Of a stretch of DNA of 64,000 nucleotides, positions 24,970-33,264 are shown piece by piece (position 1 is the first letter of the stretch; each line of letters starts with the position of its first letter). The notes below the pieces were generated by a model that did no database searches, had not been told where the DNA came from, and worked only from the letters and a program-made list of their open reading frames with translations. The DNA is taken from positions 62,001 to 126,000 of the forward strand of contig CADCVH010000108.1 in the NCBI GenBank assembly GCA_902806085.1, written 5' to 3'. A program made the translations under genes and the position numbers. Source of the DNA: an uncultured Rubrobacteraceae bacterium (lineage in GTDB: Bacteria > Actinomycetota > Rubrobacteria > Rubrobacterales > Rubrobacteraceae).

Positions 24970-25837
24970 CCCGCACCCCCCTGTACTCGTCCCACGCCCA
25001 CCCTAGCGCCCGCCGCGCCAGCACCCCGACCGAGTGCCGCCGGTACTCCGCCGTGCCGCGCACGTCGTCTATGGGCCTCGCCGCGCCCGCAACCAGCTCC
25101 CCGAAACGCCGGAGTGCGGCCTCGGGGATGGCGCCCCGCGATTCCCAGAGTCCGCCTTCTTCGAGAACGCCGCGCATAAAACGCTCAGCCTCCTCGGCCC
25201 GGAGGGGCGTCGGGCCGGCGGAGCCCACGCACGTCCCGACCCGGCCGCTTTCGGGGTGGAGGGCCAGGGCGAAGGCGCAGACGGCTATAACCATGGCGTT
25301 CCTCGTCCCGATCTTGGAGTACTGTTGCGGGCCGCCGGCTTCTGCTACGTAGAAAGCCGAGATCAACTCCTGTGGGGCAAGGGCATTCCGTTTCGGGCCG
25401 GAGATAAAGTCCGCGACGGGTATCCGCCGGCTCCCTCTAGTTGAGACGACCTCGACCTCGGCGTCCGAGGCGTACAGGGGAGGGAGGCCGTCGCCGGCGG
25501 GGGAGGCGGTGCCGAGGTTGCCGCCGACGGTGCCCCTGTTCCGGATCTGGGGCGACCCCACCGTCCTCGAAGCCCTGGCGAGGCCCGGCAGCCTCCCCCC
25601 GATCTCCTCGATGATGCGCGTATAACTCACCCCGGCGCCAACGCGCAGGAGCCCGTCTTCGAGGCCCCACTCTTCCAGTTCTTCTACGCGGGAGAGATCC
25701 AGGACCGCCGCGGGCCGGCTGCGGGCGAAGTTCAGCCCGACCATCACGTCGGTGCCGCCGCGGATCGGGACCGCTTCGGGGTGCGCGTCCTTGGCTTCGA
25801 GCGCCTCGGCCAGGTTCAGGGGCTGGATAAACTCCAC
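24959..25837 (-). CDS. Xanthine dehydrogenase family, FAD-binding subunit
   Basis: 292 residues. I choose the GTG at 25837 because GGAGG lies 5 bp upstream and the protein then starts VEFIQPLNLAEALEA as in relatives; a GTG two codons earlier sits on the Shine-Dalgarno itself. FAD-binding motifs are IRGGTDVMVGLNF near residue 28 and TVGSPQIRNRGTVGGNLGTA near 96, followed by the CO-dehydrogenase flavoprotein C-terminal domain. It passes electrons to NAD+ or another acceptor. First gene of the three-subunit operon; promoter at 25879-25926. Confidence 0.92.
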   Translation of the reverse strand: MEFIQPLNLAEALEAKDAHPEAVPIRGGTDVMVGLNFARSRPAAVLDLSRVEELEEWGLEDGLLRVGAGVSYTRIIEEIGGRLPGLARASRTVGSPQIRNRGTVGGNLGTASPAGDGLPPLYASDAEVEVVSTRGSRRIPVADFISGPKRNALAPQELISAFYVAEAGGPQQYSKIGTRNAMVIAVCAFALALHPESGRVGTCVGSAGPTPLRAEEAERFMRGVLEEGGLWESRGAIPEAALRRFGELVAGAARPIDDVRGTAEYRRHSVGVLARRALGWAWDEYRGVRGAA

Positions 25838-25878
25838 CCGCACCTCCCTTCTGCCGGCCGTTTTGCGGCGACGGGTCG

Positions 25879-25926
25879 TTCCGTCGCCCGGTGGCAAGTA
25901 TGGTCGGCGGCGCGGCGGCGTGTCAA
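25879..25926 (-). promoter_or_regulatory. Promoter of the xanthine dehydrogenase operon with a dyad in the IclR-type position
   Basis: On the minus strand: -35 TTGACA (25921-25926, overlapping the stop codon of the MFS gene), 18-bp spacer, -10 CATACT (25897-25902). A TTCC-N7-GGTG element (25879-25893) ends 4 bp from the -10, the same distance as in the hyi promoter. The second half-site is weaker and there is no clear 21-bp partner. A perfect 8-bp inverted repeat (25867-25874 with 25881-25888) overlaps it. Confidence 0.5.
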
Positions 25927-27146
25927 GAATCGTGGGGCCTATGGGAAACGGGCTTTTTGTGGTGCCGGCGGTCCACGGCGACGAGGACGAGGGCCAACAG
26001 AAGGATTCCGGCCGAGAGGTAGAAGGCGGGGGCGAAGCCGCCCACGCCGACGAGAAAGCCGAAGAAGAAGGCGCCCGCGCCGGTGCCGGCGTCGAAGGAG
26101 ACGTTCCACAGGGTGCTGCCCAGGCCGCGCTCGTCGTCGGCCACCCGGTTCATGGTGAGCATGAGGGTCGAGTTCTGCAGCAGGCCTAACCCTGCACCGA
26201 AGAGTAACGCGCCGCCGAGGGTGGCGGGCCCGCCCTGCGGGAGGGCGGCCACGCCCGCGGCGGCGGCAAGCAGGCCGGGGGCGAGGAGGATGTGGGGATC
26301 GCGGCGATCGCCGAAGCGCCCGGCCCACAGGCGGCTCACGGTGCTAGACAGGCCGAAGAGGAGAAGGGCCACGGCCGGGGAGAAGAGGCCGGAGTTGGGC
26401 AGGGCGAGGGGGAGGAACGTCACCATCACGCCGGTCGCGGAGGTGGCGGCGGCGAAGATCAGGAACAGCCGGAGCAGCGGCCCGCGACGGAGGCCTTCGA
26501 GAAAGCCCGCGTCACCCTCGTCCGGGCGGGAGAAGGAGTCGGTGTGGATAACGGCGACGGCGAAGAGGGCGAGGAGCGGGGAGAGGCCGCCTGAAAGGAA
26601 GACTATCGTGTAGCCGGAGGCGTCCACGAGCCAGAGGCCCAGAGGGTTACTGAAGATGGTGGGGAGCGTGATCGCCACGCCGAAAAGCCCTAAAGCCTCG
26701 CCCCTTCGCCCCGGCGGGGCGAGCTCGACGAGCAGGGCGGCGAAGACGACGGTGATGATCCCGAACCCCACCCCCCTCGCCAGCGTGACGGCCAGCACCC
26801 CCGCCACGCCGCCGGCGAGCGGGTACAAGAAGGCCGGCAACCCGAGGAAGAGCAGGCCGGCCACGAGGACCCTCCGGTACCCGAAGCGGCCCAGCATCCT
26901 CGGCATCGTGACCTGCGTGAGCACGGTGGTCAGCATGAAAGCGGCGGTGGCGAGCCCCGCGCCCGAGGTCCCGCCCCCAATCGCCTCGGCGTAGAGCGGC
27001 ACGACGGAGAGCAGCAACTGGAAGCCCAGAAAGGTCGCGAAGGTCGCCAGCGCCAGTACCGCCACCGAACCGGAGAGCAGGGGGCCGCGTTTGTGGTCGA
27101 CGGCCTCCTCCGCGTGTTCCCCTCCATCTCGTTCCATGAGGTCCAT
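25923..27146 (-). CDS. MFS transporter
   Basis: 407 residues, 12 hydrophobic helices. The N-terminus is cytoplasmic and acidic/basic, then LALATFATFLGFQLLLSVVP; the loop 2-3 region reads PRMLGRFGYRRVLVAG near 83 (variant of the MFS GxLaDrxGrr motif), and a long central loop follows DSFSRPDEGD near 200. The repeat of loop 8-9 is LWAGRFGDRRDPH. This resembles drug-efflux or sugar/acid MFS types but I cannot name a substrate. It is divergent from glcDEF and upstream of xanthine dehydrogenase. Confidence 0.85.
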   Translation of the reverse strand: MDLMERDGGEHAEEAVDHKRGPLLSGSVAVLALATFATFLGFQLLLSVVPLYAEAIGGGTSGAGLATAAFMLTTVLTQVTMPRMLGRFGYRRVLVAGLLFLGLPAFLYPLAGGVAGVLAVTLARGVGFGIITVVFAALLVELAPPGRRGEALGLFGVAITLPTIFSNPLGLWLVDASGYTIVFLSGGLSPLLALFAVAVIHTDSFSRPDEGDAGFLEGLRRGPLLRLFLIFAAATSATGVMVTFLPLALPNSGLFSPAVALLLFGLSSTVSRLWAGRFGDRRDPHILLAPGLLAAAAGVAALPQGGPATLGGALLFGAGLGLLQNSTLMLTMNRVADDERGLGSTLWNVSFDAGTGAGAFFFGFLVGVGGFAPAFYLSAGILLLALVLVAVDRRHHKKPVSHRPHDS

Positions 27147-27231
27147 CTTCCCCGACGGGGAGGCGTCGGCGCAAGGCCGCGACTCCCCCGAAAGGGCGGC
27201 CCGCGGCGGGGGCTTCTGTTATAGAATGCGG

Positions 27232-27279
27232 CCCACGGGGAGACCTACGGGGAAACCCACGGGGAGACCCACGGGGAAG
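27232..27279 (+). repeat. Four tandem 12-bp repeats in the glcD leader
   Basis: Four consecutive 12-mers (27232-27243, 27244-27255, 27256-27267, 27268-27279) with consensus CCCACGGGGAGA, copies differing at one to three positions, plus a partial fifth copy. They lie between a possible -10 TATAGA (27220-27225) and the glcD Shine-Dalgarno (about 27291), so they are probably in the 5' untranslated region. Confidence 0.85.
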
Positions 27280-27303
27280 CACGGTGTCTTAGGAGGAGGT
27301 CCA

Positions 27304-28758
27304 ATGCAGCGCGACCTGCTGATACGGGGGATGCAAGACATACTCGGCCCGGAGGGGGTGATCTCCGAGCGCGAGCAGCTCCGCTCCTACGAGTGCGACG
27401 GCCTCATGAACTACCGGGTCATCCCCGAGCTCGTCGTCCTGCCAGAGACCGCAGAGCAGGTCCAGAGCGTCGTGAAGCTGTGCTACGACGAGGGCATCCC
27501 GTTCGTCGCGCGCGGCTCGGGCACGGGCCTCTCGGGCGGGGCGCTCCCGGTCGAGTCGGGCGTGCTGATCGTGCTCAGCAGGCTGCGCCGCATCCTCGAG
27601 GTGGACATCCCCAACCAGCGCGTCGTGGTCGAGCCCGGCGTCATAAACATCTGGGTCAGCCAGGAGGTCGCCGAGGAGGGCTACTATTACGCCCCAGATC
27701 CCGCGAGCCAGATCGTCTCCTCCATCGGCGGCAACCTCGCCGAGAACTCGGGCGGCGTCCACTGCCTGAAGTACGGTTTTACGACCAACCACGTGATGGG
27801 GGCCGAGATCGTGCTCCCCGACGGCACGATGGTGAACGTCGGCGGCGGCAAGGCGGCCGACGCCCCCGGCTACGAGCTGCTCGGCGCGTTCGTCGGCTCC
27901 GAGGGGACTTTAGGGATAGCGACGAAGATAACCTTACGCATCGTGCGCAAGCCCGAGGCGGTGAGGACCCTCCTCGCGGCCTTCAAGGACACCGAGGAGG
28001 CCGGGGGTGCGGTCTCGGGGATCATCGGGGGCGGGATCGTGCCCGCCGCCATCGAGATGATGGACTCCTTGTGCATCGAGGCCGTCGAAACCGCCGTCCA
28101 CCCCGGCTTCCCCCGGGCGGGCGCCATCCTTATAGTCGAGCTCGACGGCCCGGCGGCCGAGGTCGAGTACCAGTTCCAGCACACGATAAAGGTCTGCGAG
28201 GAGAACGACGCCTCTGAGGTGAGGATCGCCGAGGACGACGAGGAGCGGGCGCTGTTCTGGAAGGGCCGCAAGGCCGCGTTCGCGGCGATGGGCCGCATCG
28301 CCAACGACTACTACGTGCAGGACTCCGTGGTCCCGCGCACCGAGTTAGGCGCCGTCCTCAAGAGGATCAGCGAGCTCGGCGCGGAGTACGGGATGCGCGT
28401 GGCCAACGTCTTCCACGCGGGCGACGGCAACCTCCACCCGCTCGTGCTCTACGACAACGACGTGGAAGGCGAGGCCGAGAAGGCCGAGGCCCTGGCCGGC
28501 GACATCGTCTTTACGTGCCTGGAGCACGGCGGCTCCCTTACGGGCGAGCACGGCATCGGCGAGGACAAGAAAAAGTACATGCCAAAGATGTTCACGACCG
28601 AGGACCTGGACACCATGCAGCTCTTGCGGTGCGCCTTCGACCCGCACCAGATCTGCAACCCCGGCAAGATCTTCCCGACCCCGCGCCTCTGCGGCGAGCG
28701 GCCCGGCCCCTTCCGCATGCACCCCGTCCAGCAGGCCGGCCTGGCGGAGAACTTCTGA
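27304..28758 (+). CDS. glcD: Glycolate oxidase subunit GlcD (FAD-linked)
   Basis: 484 residues; ATG at 27304 preceded by AGGAGGAGG. VAO/PCMH-type FAD protein: FAD-binding domain with IPFVARGSGTGLSGGALPV near residue 65, SSIGGNLAENSGGVHCLKYG near 137 and GSEGTLGIATKITLRIV near 199; C-terminal substrate domain with NVFHAGDGNLHPLVLYD near 374 and LTGEHGIGEDKK near 414 (catalytic His). It oxidises glycolate (or D-lactate) to glyoxylate, feeding the gcl pathway encoded on the other strand. D-lactate dehydrogenases are close relatives; the glcE and glcF partners support glycolate oxidase. Confidence 0.93.
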   Translation: MQRDLLIRGMQDILGPEGVISEREQLRSYECDGLMNYRVIPELVVLPETAEQVQSVVKLCYDEGIPFVARGSGTGLSGGALPVESGVLIVLSRLRRILEVDIPNQRVVVEPGVINIWVSQEVAEEGYYYAPDPASQIVSSIGGNLAENSGGVHCLKYGFTTNHVMGAEIVLPDGTMVNVGGGKAADAPGYELLGAFVGSEGTLGIATKITLRIVRKPEAVRTLLAAFKDTEEAGGAVSGIIGGGIVPAAIEMMDSLCIEAVETAVHPGFPRAGAILIVELDGPAAEVEYQFQHTIKVCEENDASEVRIAEDDEERALFWKGRKAAFAAMGRIANDYYVQDSVVPRTELGAVLKRISELGAEYGMRVANVFHAGDGNLHPLVLYDNDVEGEAEKAEALAGDIVFTCLEHGGSLTGEHGIGEDKKKYMPKMFTTEDLDTMQLLRCAFDPHQICNPGKIFPTPRLCGERPGPFRMHPVQQAGLAENF

Positions 28759-30032
28759 TGGCCACGCGCACGAAGAACGTCTCCGTCGAAGACCTGCAGA
28801 ACATAGTCGGCGAGGGGCACGCCCGCGAGGCGGGCGCCGGGGACGCCGTGGACGGGGTCCCCCCTTCTTTCGTGGTCGAGCCCGGCTCCACGGAAGAGAT
28901 AGCCGGGCTGATGAAGCTCGCCAACGACCGGGACCTCGCGGTGGCCCCCAGGGGCGGTGGGACCACGATGTCCTTGGGCAACCCGCCACGGGCCCTCGAC
29001 CTGATCCTGGGCACCACCCGCATGAACGCGGTGGTCGAGCACGTCCCCGGGGACCAGGTGGTCAGGGTCCAGTCCGGGATACGGTTCGGGGACCTGCAGG
29101 AGCGGCTGGCCGGGTCCGATCAGATGCTCGGCGTGGACCCGCCCGAGGCGGGGGAGGGCGCCACGGTGGGGGGGATCGTCGCCGCGAACTCCTCGGGGCC
29201 AAGGAGGTACCGCTACGGGACCGTCCGGGACCTGATCATCGGCATCACCGTCGTCCTCGCGGACGGGACGGTGGCCAAGGCGGGCGGCAAGGTCGTCAAG
29301 AACGTCGCCGGCTACGACCTCTCCAAGCTTTTCACGGGATCTTTGGGCACCCTCGGCGTCATCGCGGAGTGCAACTTCAGGCTGCACCCGCGCCCCGAGA
29401 CGGCCCGGACGGTGGCCGTCGAGCTCCCCGATACCGCTTCCGCTGGCGCCGCGTCGCAGGCGATCCTGCACGCCCAGATCGTCCCGAGCGCCGTCGAACT
29501 CGTCTGGGACGGCGAGACGCGGCTGCTCACGATCCTCATCGAGGGGATACCTTCTGGTGTCGAGGCGCAGGCGGAGGCCGCCTCCCACATCCTCGGAGGT
29601 TTCGGGGAGGTCAGGGAGCTCGCGGACGACGAGGCGATGCCGTCCGGCCCACCGGGGGCCGGCGACGACGCGGTGGCCGTAAAGATCTCGGCCCCCCCGG
29701 CCGAGCTTACCGGCGTCCTGGACTCGACGCTCGGGGCCTCTTCGCGCCTGGGCGTAACGCCGCGAATCACCGGGCACGCCGGGACCGGCGTCACCTACGT
29801 TGGGCTCTCCGGGGGCGAGGAGGAGGCGCGGGCCGGGGTCGTGGAGGAGCTGCGCGAGATCTGGCTGCGGCGCGGCGGTAGCGTGGTCGTGCGCCAGGCG
29901 TCGCCGGCGTTCAAGGAGCGGGTCGAGGCGTGGGGGCCGATCGGGACCCGCCTCGACCTCACCCGCAGGGTAAAGGACAAATTCGATCCCCGGGGGATTC
30001 TCAACCCGGGCAGGTTCGTGGGAGGTATCTAG
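28758..30032 (+). CDS. glcE: Glycolate oxidase subunit GlcE (FAD-binding)
   Basis: 424 residues; its ATG overlaps the glcD stop (TGATG). A second, shorter PCMH-type FAD-binding protein: LAVAPRGGGTTMSLGNPP near residue 61, GATVGGIVAANSSGPRRYRY near 134, KNVAGYDLSKLFTGSLGTLG near 182. The C-terminal half is divergent, and the C-terminus ends in FDPRGILNPGRF like other family members. In E. coli GlcE is required with GlcD and GlcF for activity. Translational coupling argues for a stoichiometric complex. Confidence 0.9.
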   Translation: MATRTKNVSVEDLQNIVGEGHAREAGAGDAVDGVPPSFVVEPGSTEEIAGLMKLANDRDLAVAPRGGGTTMSLGNPPRALDLILGTTRMNAVVEHVPGDQVVRVQSGIRFGDLQERLAGSDQMLGVDPPEAGEGATVGGIVAANSSGPRRYRYGTVRDLIIGITVVLADGTVAKAGGKVVKNVAGYDLSKLFTGSLGTLGVIAECNFRLHPRPETARTVAVELPDTASAGAASQAILHAQIVPSAVELVWDGETRLLTILIEGIPSGVEAQAEAASHILGGFGEVRELADDEAMPSGPPGAGDDAVAVKISAPPAELTGVLDSTLGASSRLGVTPRITGHAGTGVTYVGLSGGEEEARAGVVEELREIWLRRGGSVVVRQASPAFKERVEAWGPIGTRLDLTRRVKDKFDPRGILNPGRFVGGI

Positions 30033-30034
30033 CA

Positions 30035-31561
30035 GTGGACAGGAACAACGATTCCCCGGACCCGCGGCAGGACGGGAACCCGTACGACGCCACCGACGCC
30101 ACCGAACGCCGGGGCGAAGCCACCCCGACAAACCAGGACGCCGCGGCCCAGAGCATCGGCGCCGGCAGCCCCGAGGACCTGCCAGACGACACCTTCGCCT
30201 CGCGCGGCGCGGTAAAGCAGACGGTGGGCATAGGCCGCAAAACGGAGAGCGGGAGCTTCGTGTTCCCGGCCTTCGACGACCACCACCCGCCGGAGAAGGA
30301 CCTAATAGACGACTGCGTCCACTGCGGCTTCTGCCTGCCTACCTGCCCGACCTACGTGCTCTTCGGCGAGGAGATGGACTCCCCGCGGGGGCGCATCTAC
30401 CTCATGAACAAGGGCCTGAACGAGGAGCCGATGAACGACCAGATGGTCCGCCACTGGGATCTCTGCCTCGGGTGCATGGCCTGCGTCACCGCCTGTCCTT
30501 CCGGCGTGCAGTACGACAAGCTTATCGAGGCGACGCGCGGGCAGGTCGAGCGCCGCTACGAGCGCACGCCCCAGGACAAGGCCTTTCGGGAGATGATCTT
30601 CCAGATCTTCCCCTACCCCAACCGGCTGCGCCTGATGGCCGCCCCCCTGAAGCTCTACCAGCGCTTCGGCATCGGCGACGCGCTGCACAAGGCCGGCGTA
30701 ATGAAGCTCCTCCCCAAGCGTATGCGCGCGATGGAGGCCCTCATGCCCATGCTCACCGAGCAGCAGGAGGTCCCCGAGGTGACCCCGGCCGTCGGCGAGA
30801 GGCGCAGGCGAGTCGGTTTCATCAAGGGCTGCGTGCAACGGGTCTTCTTCTCCGACGTCAACGCCGCCACCGTGCGCGTCCTGGCCGCCGAGGGCTGCGA
30901 GGTCGTCGCGCCGAAGCTCCAGGGCTGCTGCGGCGCTTTGAGCGTGCACGCGGGCAGGGAGCAGGAGTTCGAGGGCTTCGCCCGCCAGCTCATAGACACC
31001 TTCGAGGGTTTGGAGCTCGACAACATCATCATCAACGCCGCCGGCTGCGGCTCGACGCTCAAGGAGTACGGCTACCTCCTGCGCGACGACCCCGAGTACG
31101 CGCAGCGCGCGAGCGCGTTCGCGGAGAAGGTTATGGACGTCACCGAGTTTATCCAGCATCTCGGCCCCGTCGCCGAGCGGAGCCCGCTGCCGGTCGCGGC
31201 GGCCTACCACGACGCCTGCCACCTCGCCCACGCCCAAGGCGTGCGCCGGCAGCCGCGCCAGACCCTCAAGCAGATACCCGGGATGGAGGTCAGGGAGATA
31301 AAGGAGGCCGAGATCTGCTGCGGCTCCGCGGGCATCTACAACATGGTCGAGCCCGAGCCCGCCACCGAGCTCGGCGACCGCAAGGCGAAGAACGTCCTGA
31401 ACACGGGCGCGCGCATGATCGTCACCTCCAACCCCGGCTGCATGCTCCAAATCCAGGCGTCCCTCAAGCGGATGGGCCACTCGATGCCGATGGCCCACCC
31501 TATGGAGGTCCTGGACGCCTCGATCCGCGGCGCGGACGTGGAGACGCTGCTCGCGAAGTAG
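30035..31561 (+). CDS. glcF: Glycolate oxidase iron-sulfur subunit GlcF
   Basis: 508 residues; GTG start 2 bp after the glcE stop, with GGAGG 9 bp upstream. Two [4Fe-4S] motifs, CVHCGFCLPTCPT near residue 93 and CLGCMACVTACPS near 147, are followed by two CCG domains (LQGCCGALSVHAGRE near 295; HDACHLAHAQGVRRQP near 390 and ICCGSAGIYNMVE near 428). It transfers electrons from GlcD/E to the respiratory chain. About 90 N-terminal residues before the first cluster form a polar, low-complexity extension not usual in GlcF. Confidence 0.93.
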   Translation: MDRNNDSPDPRQDGNPYDATDATERRGEATPTNQDAAAQSIGAGSPEDLPDDTFASRGAVKQTVGIGRKTESGSFVFPAFDDHHPPEKDLIDDCVHCGFCLPTCPTYVLFGEEMDSPRGRIYLMNKGLNEEPMNDQMVRHWDLCLGCMACVTACPSGVQYDKLIEATRGQVERRYERTPQDKAFREMIFQIFPYPNRLRLMAAPLKLYQRFGIGDALHKAGVMKLLPKRMRAMEALMPMLTEQQEVPEVTPAVGERRRRVGFIKGCVQRVFFSDVNAATVRVLAAEGCEVVAPKLQGCCGALSVHAGREQEFEGFARQLIDTFEGLELDNIIINAAGCGSTLKEYGYLLRDDPEYAQRASAFAEKVMDVTEFIQHLGPVAERSPLPVAAAYHDACHLAHAQGVRRQPRQTLKQIPGMEVREIKEAEICCGSAGIYNMVEPEPATELGDRKAKNVLNTGARMIVTSNPGCMLQIQASLKRMGHSMPMAHPMEVLDASIRGADVETLLAK

Positions 31562-31690
31562 GTTCAAGGTTCTGAGGCCCTGGATTTTGAGGCTTGGGGC
31601 GGTCGGCGGAACCGGCCGTCGCCGGCCTTTGCGTCTCTCTCGAACCGCCGCTAGAGTATCCGCGGCGCACGTAACCTGAAGGGGGGCGGT

Positions 31691-32125
31691 TTGGCGCAGG
31701 TAACGGATACTGGGGCGGCCTCGCTGGCCGCCTGCGTCGCGTACGTGCTCGGCGTGGATCCTTCGGAGGTGCCCGGCGATGGGGGAGTCGGCCTACGCCA
31801 GTGGCTCGCCGGGCGCGGGCTCGGCTTGGTGCCGGTGGCGGAGCCGGTGGGTTTCGAGTGGCCGGGGCGCTTTCTCGGTCGTCGGCGGGTGTCGGCCACC
31901 TGGGCGGTATTCTTCGGGGCGCCTCCGGGAATAGTTTTCGATCCGGCCGCCGACGGGGAGGCCGAGTGCTTCGGCCAGCGGCGTTGCGAGCCGTGCGCGC
32001 ATCTCGAACGGCTCACGCGCCCCGGGGTGCTGCGAGGCCTGGTGCACCGGGGCGGGCTGCGCGCCGACGTGCTCTCGGGCGGCGAGATACGGGTCGGCGA
32101 CCGTATAGAAGCGACCGAGTCGTAG
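31691..32125 (+). CDS. Small protein with MOSC-like C-terminus (uncertain)
   Basis: 144 residues, TTG start. Two parts can be seen. Residues 8-80 (ACVAYVLGVDPSEVPG, WLAGRGLGLVPV, WAVFFGAPPGIVFDP) follow the pattern of C39-like papain-fold peptidases, but the expected His is not at the HAV-like position. Residues 95-142 (CEPCAHLERLTRPG, LVHRGGLRADVLSGGEIRVG) look like the C-terminal end of a MOSC domain (Cys plus the closing GGxIxxGD motif). No signal peptide. Both matches are by eye and the combination is unusual. It stands alone, 129 bp after glcF. Confidence 0.55.
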   Translation: MAQVTDTGAASLAACVAYVLGVDPSEVPGDGGVGLRQWLAGRGLGLVPVAEPVGFEWPGRFLGRRRVSATWAVFFGAPPGIVFDPAADGEAECFGQRRCEPCAHLERLTRPGVLRGLVHRGGLRADVLSGGEIRVGDRIEATES

Positions 32126-32390
32126 GCCGCTCGTGATCGGGGCCTCGCTTGAGGCCGCTATCCGCAGAGATCAATTAGCCCGCCGGGCGCCGGGCTCTTC
32201 TACAGCGGCTTTCATAAACGTTGAGAGGCTTGCTGGACGGGAGGACAATCTGCCAGGTCGGGGTACTCGGAGGCGCAAGGCTTCTAGGTTATAGGTTTTG
32301 GGGTTTTTGCTTATGCCTTTGGCCCGAAGCCGGGACCCTCAGGGTCATCCTTTCTGCAAGCCGCTGTAGGTGGCGGCCCTTGGCCCGGCT
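32126..32390. other. Intergenic gap with GT-rich tract
   Basis: No gene seen. It holds a T/G-rich run around 32285-32315 (GGTTTTGGGGTTTTTGC) and a 13-bp palindrome GACCCT-C-AGGGTC at 32334-32346, which may end transcription of one of the two convergent neighbours. Confidence 0.5.
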
Positions 32391-33107
32391 CTACGCGTTC
32401 TCTTGCCGGGTCCTTCTCAGCTCCATCAGCTCCCAGAAATCGCTGTCGCCGGGGTCGCCGGGCAGCCTGGCGTAGACGGCCTTCAGGGCGAAACCGACGA
32501 CGACCATGAGCGCCAGGGTTTCGGGGATGGAGATGGCGAAGCGGGCGATGGCGTTAGATTCGGCCACCTGCGCGTTGAACGCTTGCGTCCCGAACCCGGC
32601 CGTGACGACCCAGACGTTGAGAAAGAAGTTGGCGACGCCGGTGACGACCGAGAGGAGGACCATCGCAAGCGTCCCGAACCACAGCGCCCGCCGCGCCGGC
32701 CGCTCGTCGAAGAGGTCCCTAAGCGAGCGCTCCTGCTCCGGCGTGCGGGGGTCGAACGACTGCTCCAGGAAGGCCCCGATCAGGGGCCGCCCGAACACCA
32801 GCGAAGCCCCGAAGACGACCACCCACAACAAGCTCGGCACCGAGTCCTTGAAAGCGTACGCGATCCCGTCCACGAACCAGAAGGCCAGGATGCCACGCAC
32901 GACGGCGTTGAGGCCGAGAAAGCTCGTTATAAAGTTGAACCGCTTCGTAATAAACAGCAGGTCCACCGCCACCCACGTAACCGGCACGAGCGCCGAGACC
33001 ACGTAGGCGGTGACGTTCCCGAGCTCGTCGCTAAAGCGCGAGAGGATGACGATGGGGACGACGAGCCCGAACAAAAAGTCCAGGCCAAGCTTCAAAGAGC
33101 GGCTCAT
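32391..33107 (-). CDS. VC0807-family integral membrane protein
   Basis: 238 residues, ATG start, five to six predicted transmembrane helices. SRSLKLGLDFLFGLVVPIVI at the start, VPVTWVAVDLLFITKRFNFI near 42, LGLNAVVRGILAFWF, and LVFGRPLIGAFLEQSFDPRT near 103 resemble the VC0807 domain family, which is related in layout to intracellular septation protein A. Function unknown. Its C-terminus faces a 265-bp gap and its start is divergent from the CitE-like gene. Confidence 0.7.
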   Translation of the reverse strand: MSRSLKLGLDFLFGLVVPIVILSRFSDELGNVTAYVVSALVPVTWVAVDLLFITKRFNFITSFLGLNAVVRGILAFWFVDGIAYAFKDSVPSLLWVVVFGASLVFGRPLIGAFLEQSFDPRTPEQERSLRDLFDERPARRALWFGTLAMVLLSVVTGVANFFLNVWVVTAGFGTQAFNAQVAESNAIARFAISIPETLALMVVVGFALKAVYARLPGDPGDSDFWELMELRRTRQENA

Positions 33108-33264
33108 AAACCGCTCTTTCCTCGTTTATCGTGCGTATCCAACAAGCCCGATAAAAGAACGCGACGGCCGCCGTGTCAAGGGCACGGGGGGTCACGAGCC
33201 GTGGAGGAGGGCGGCCGTTGTGCGAGAATGGCCCGCGTTTGCGGGAGAGAGGGAGGTCCGGAAA

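Noticed and set aside
27232-27279. CRISPR array
   Set aside because: 12-bp units are directly adjacent with no spacers and there are no cas genes.
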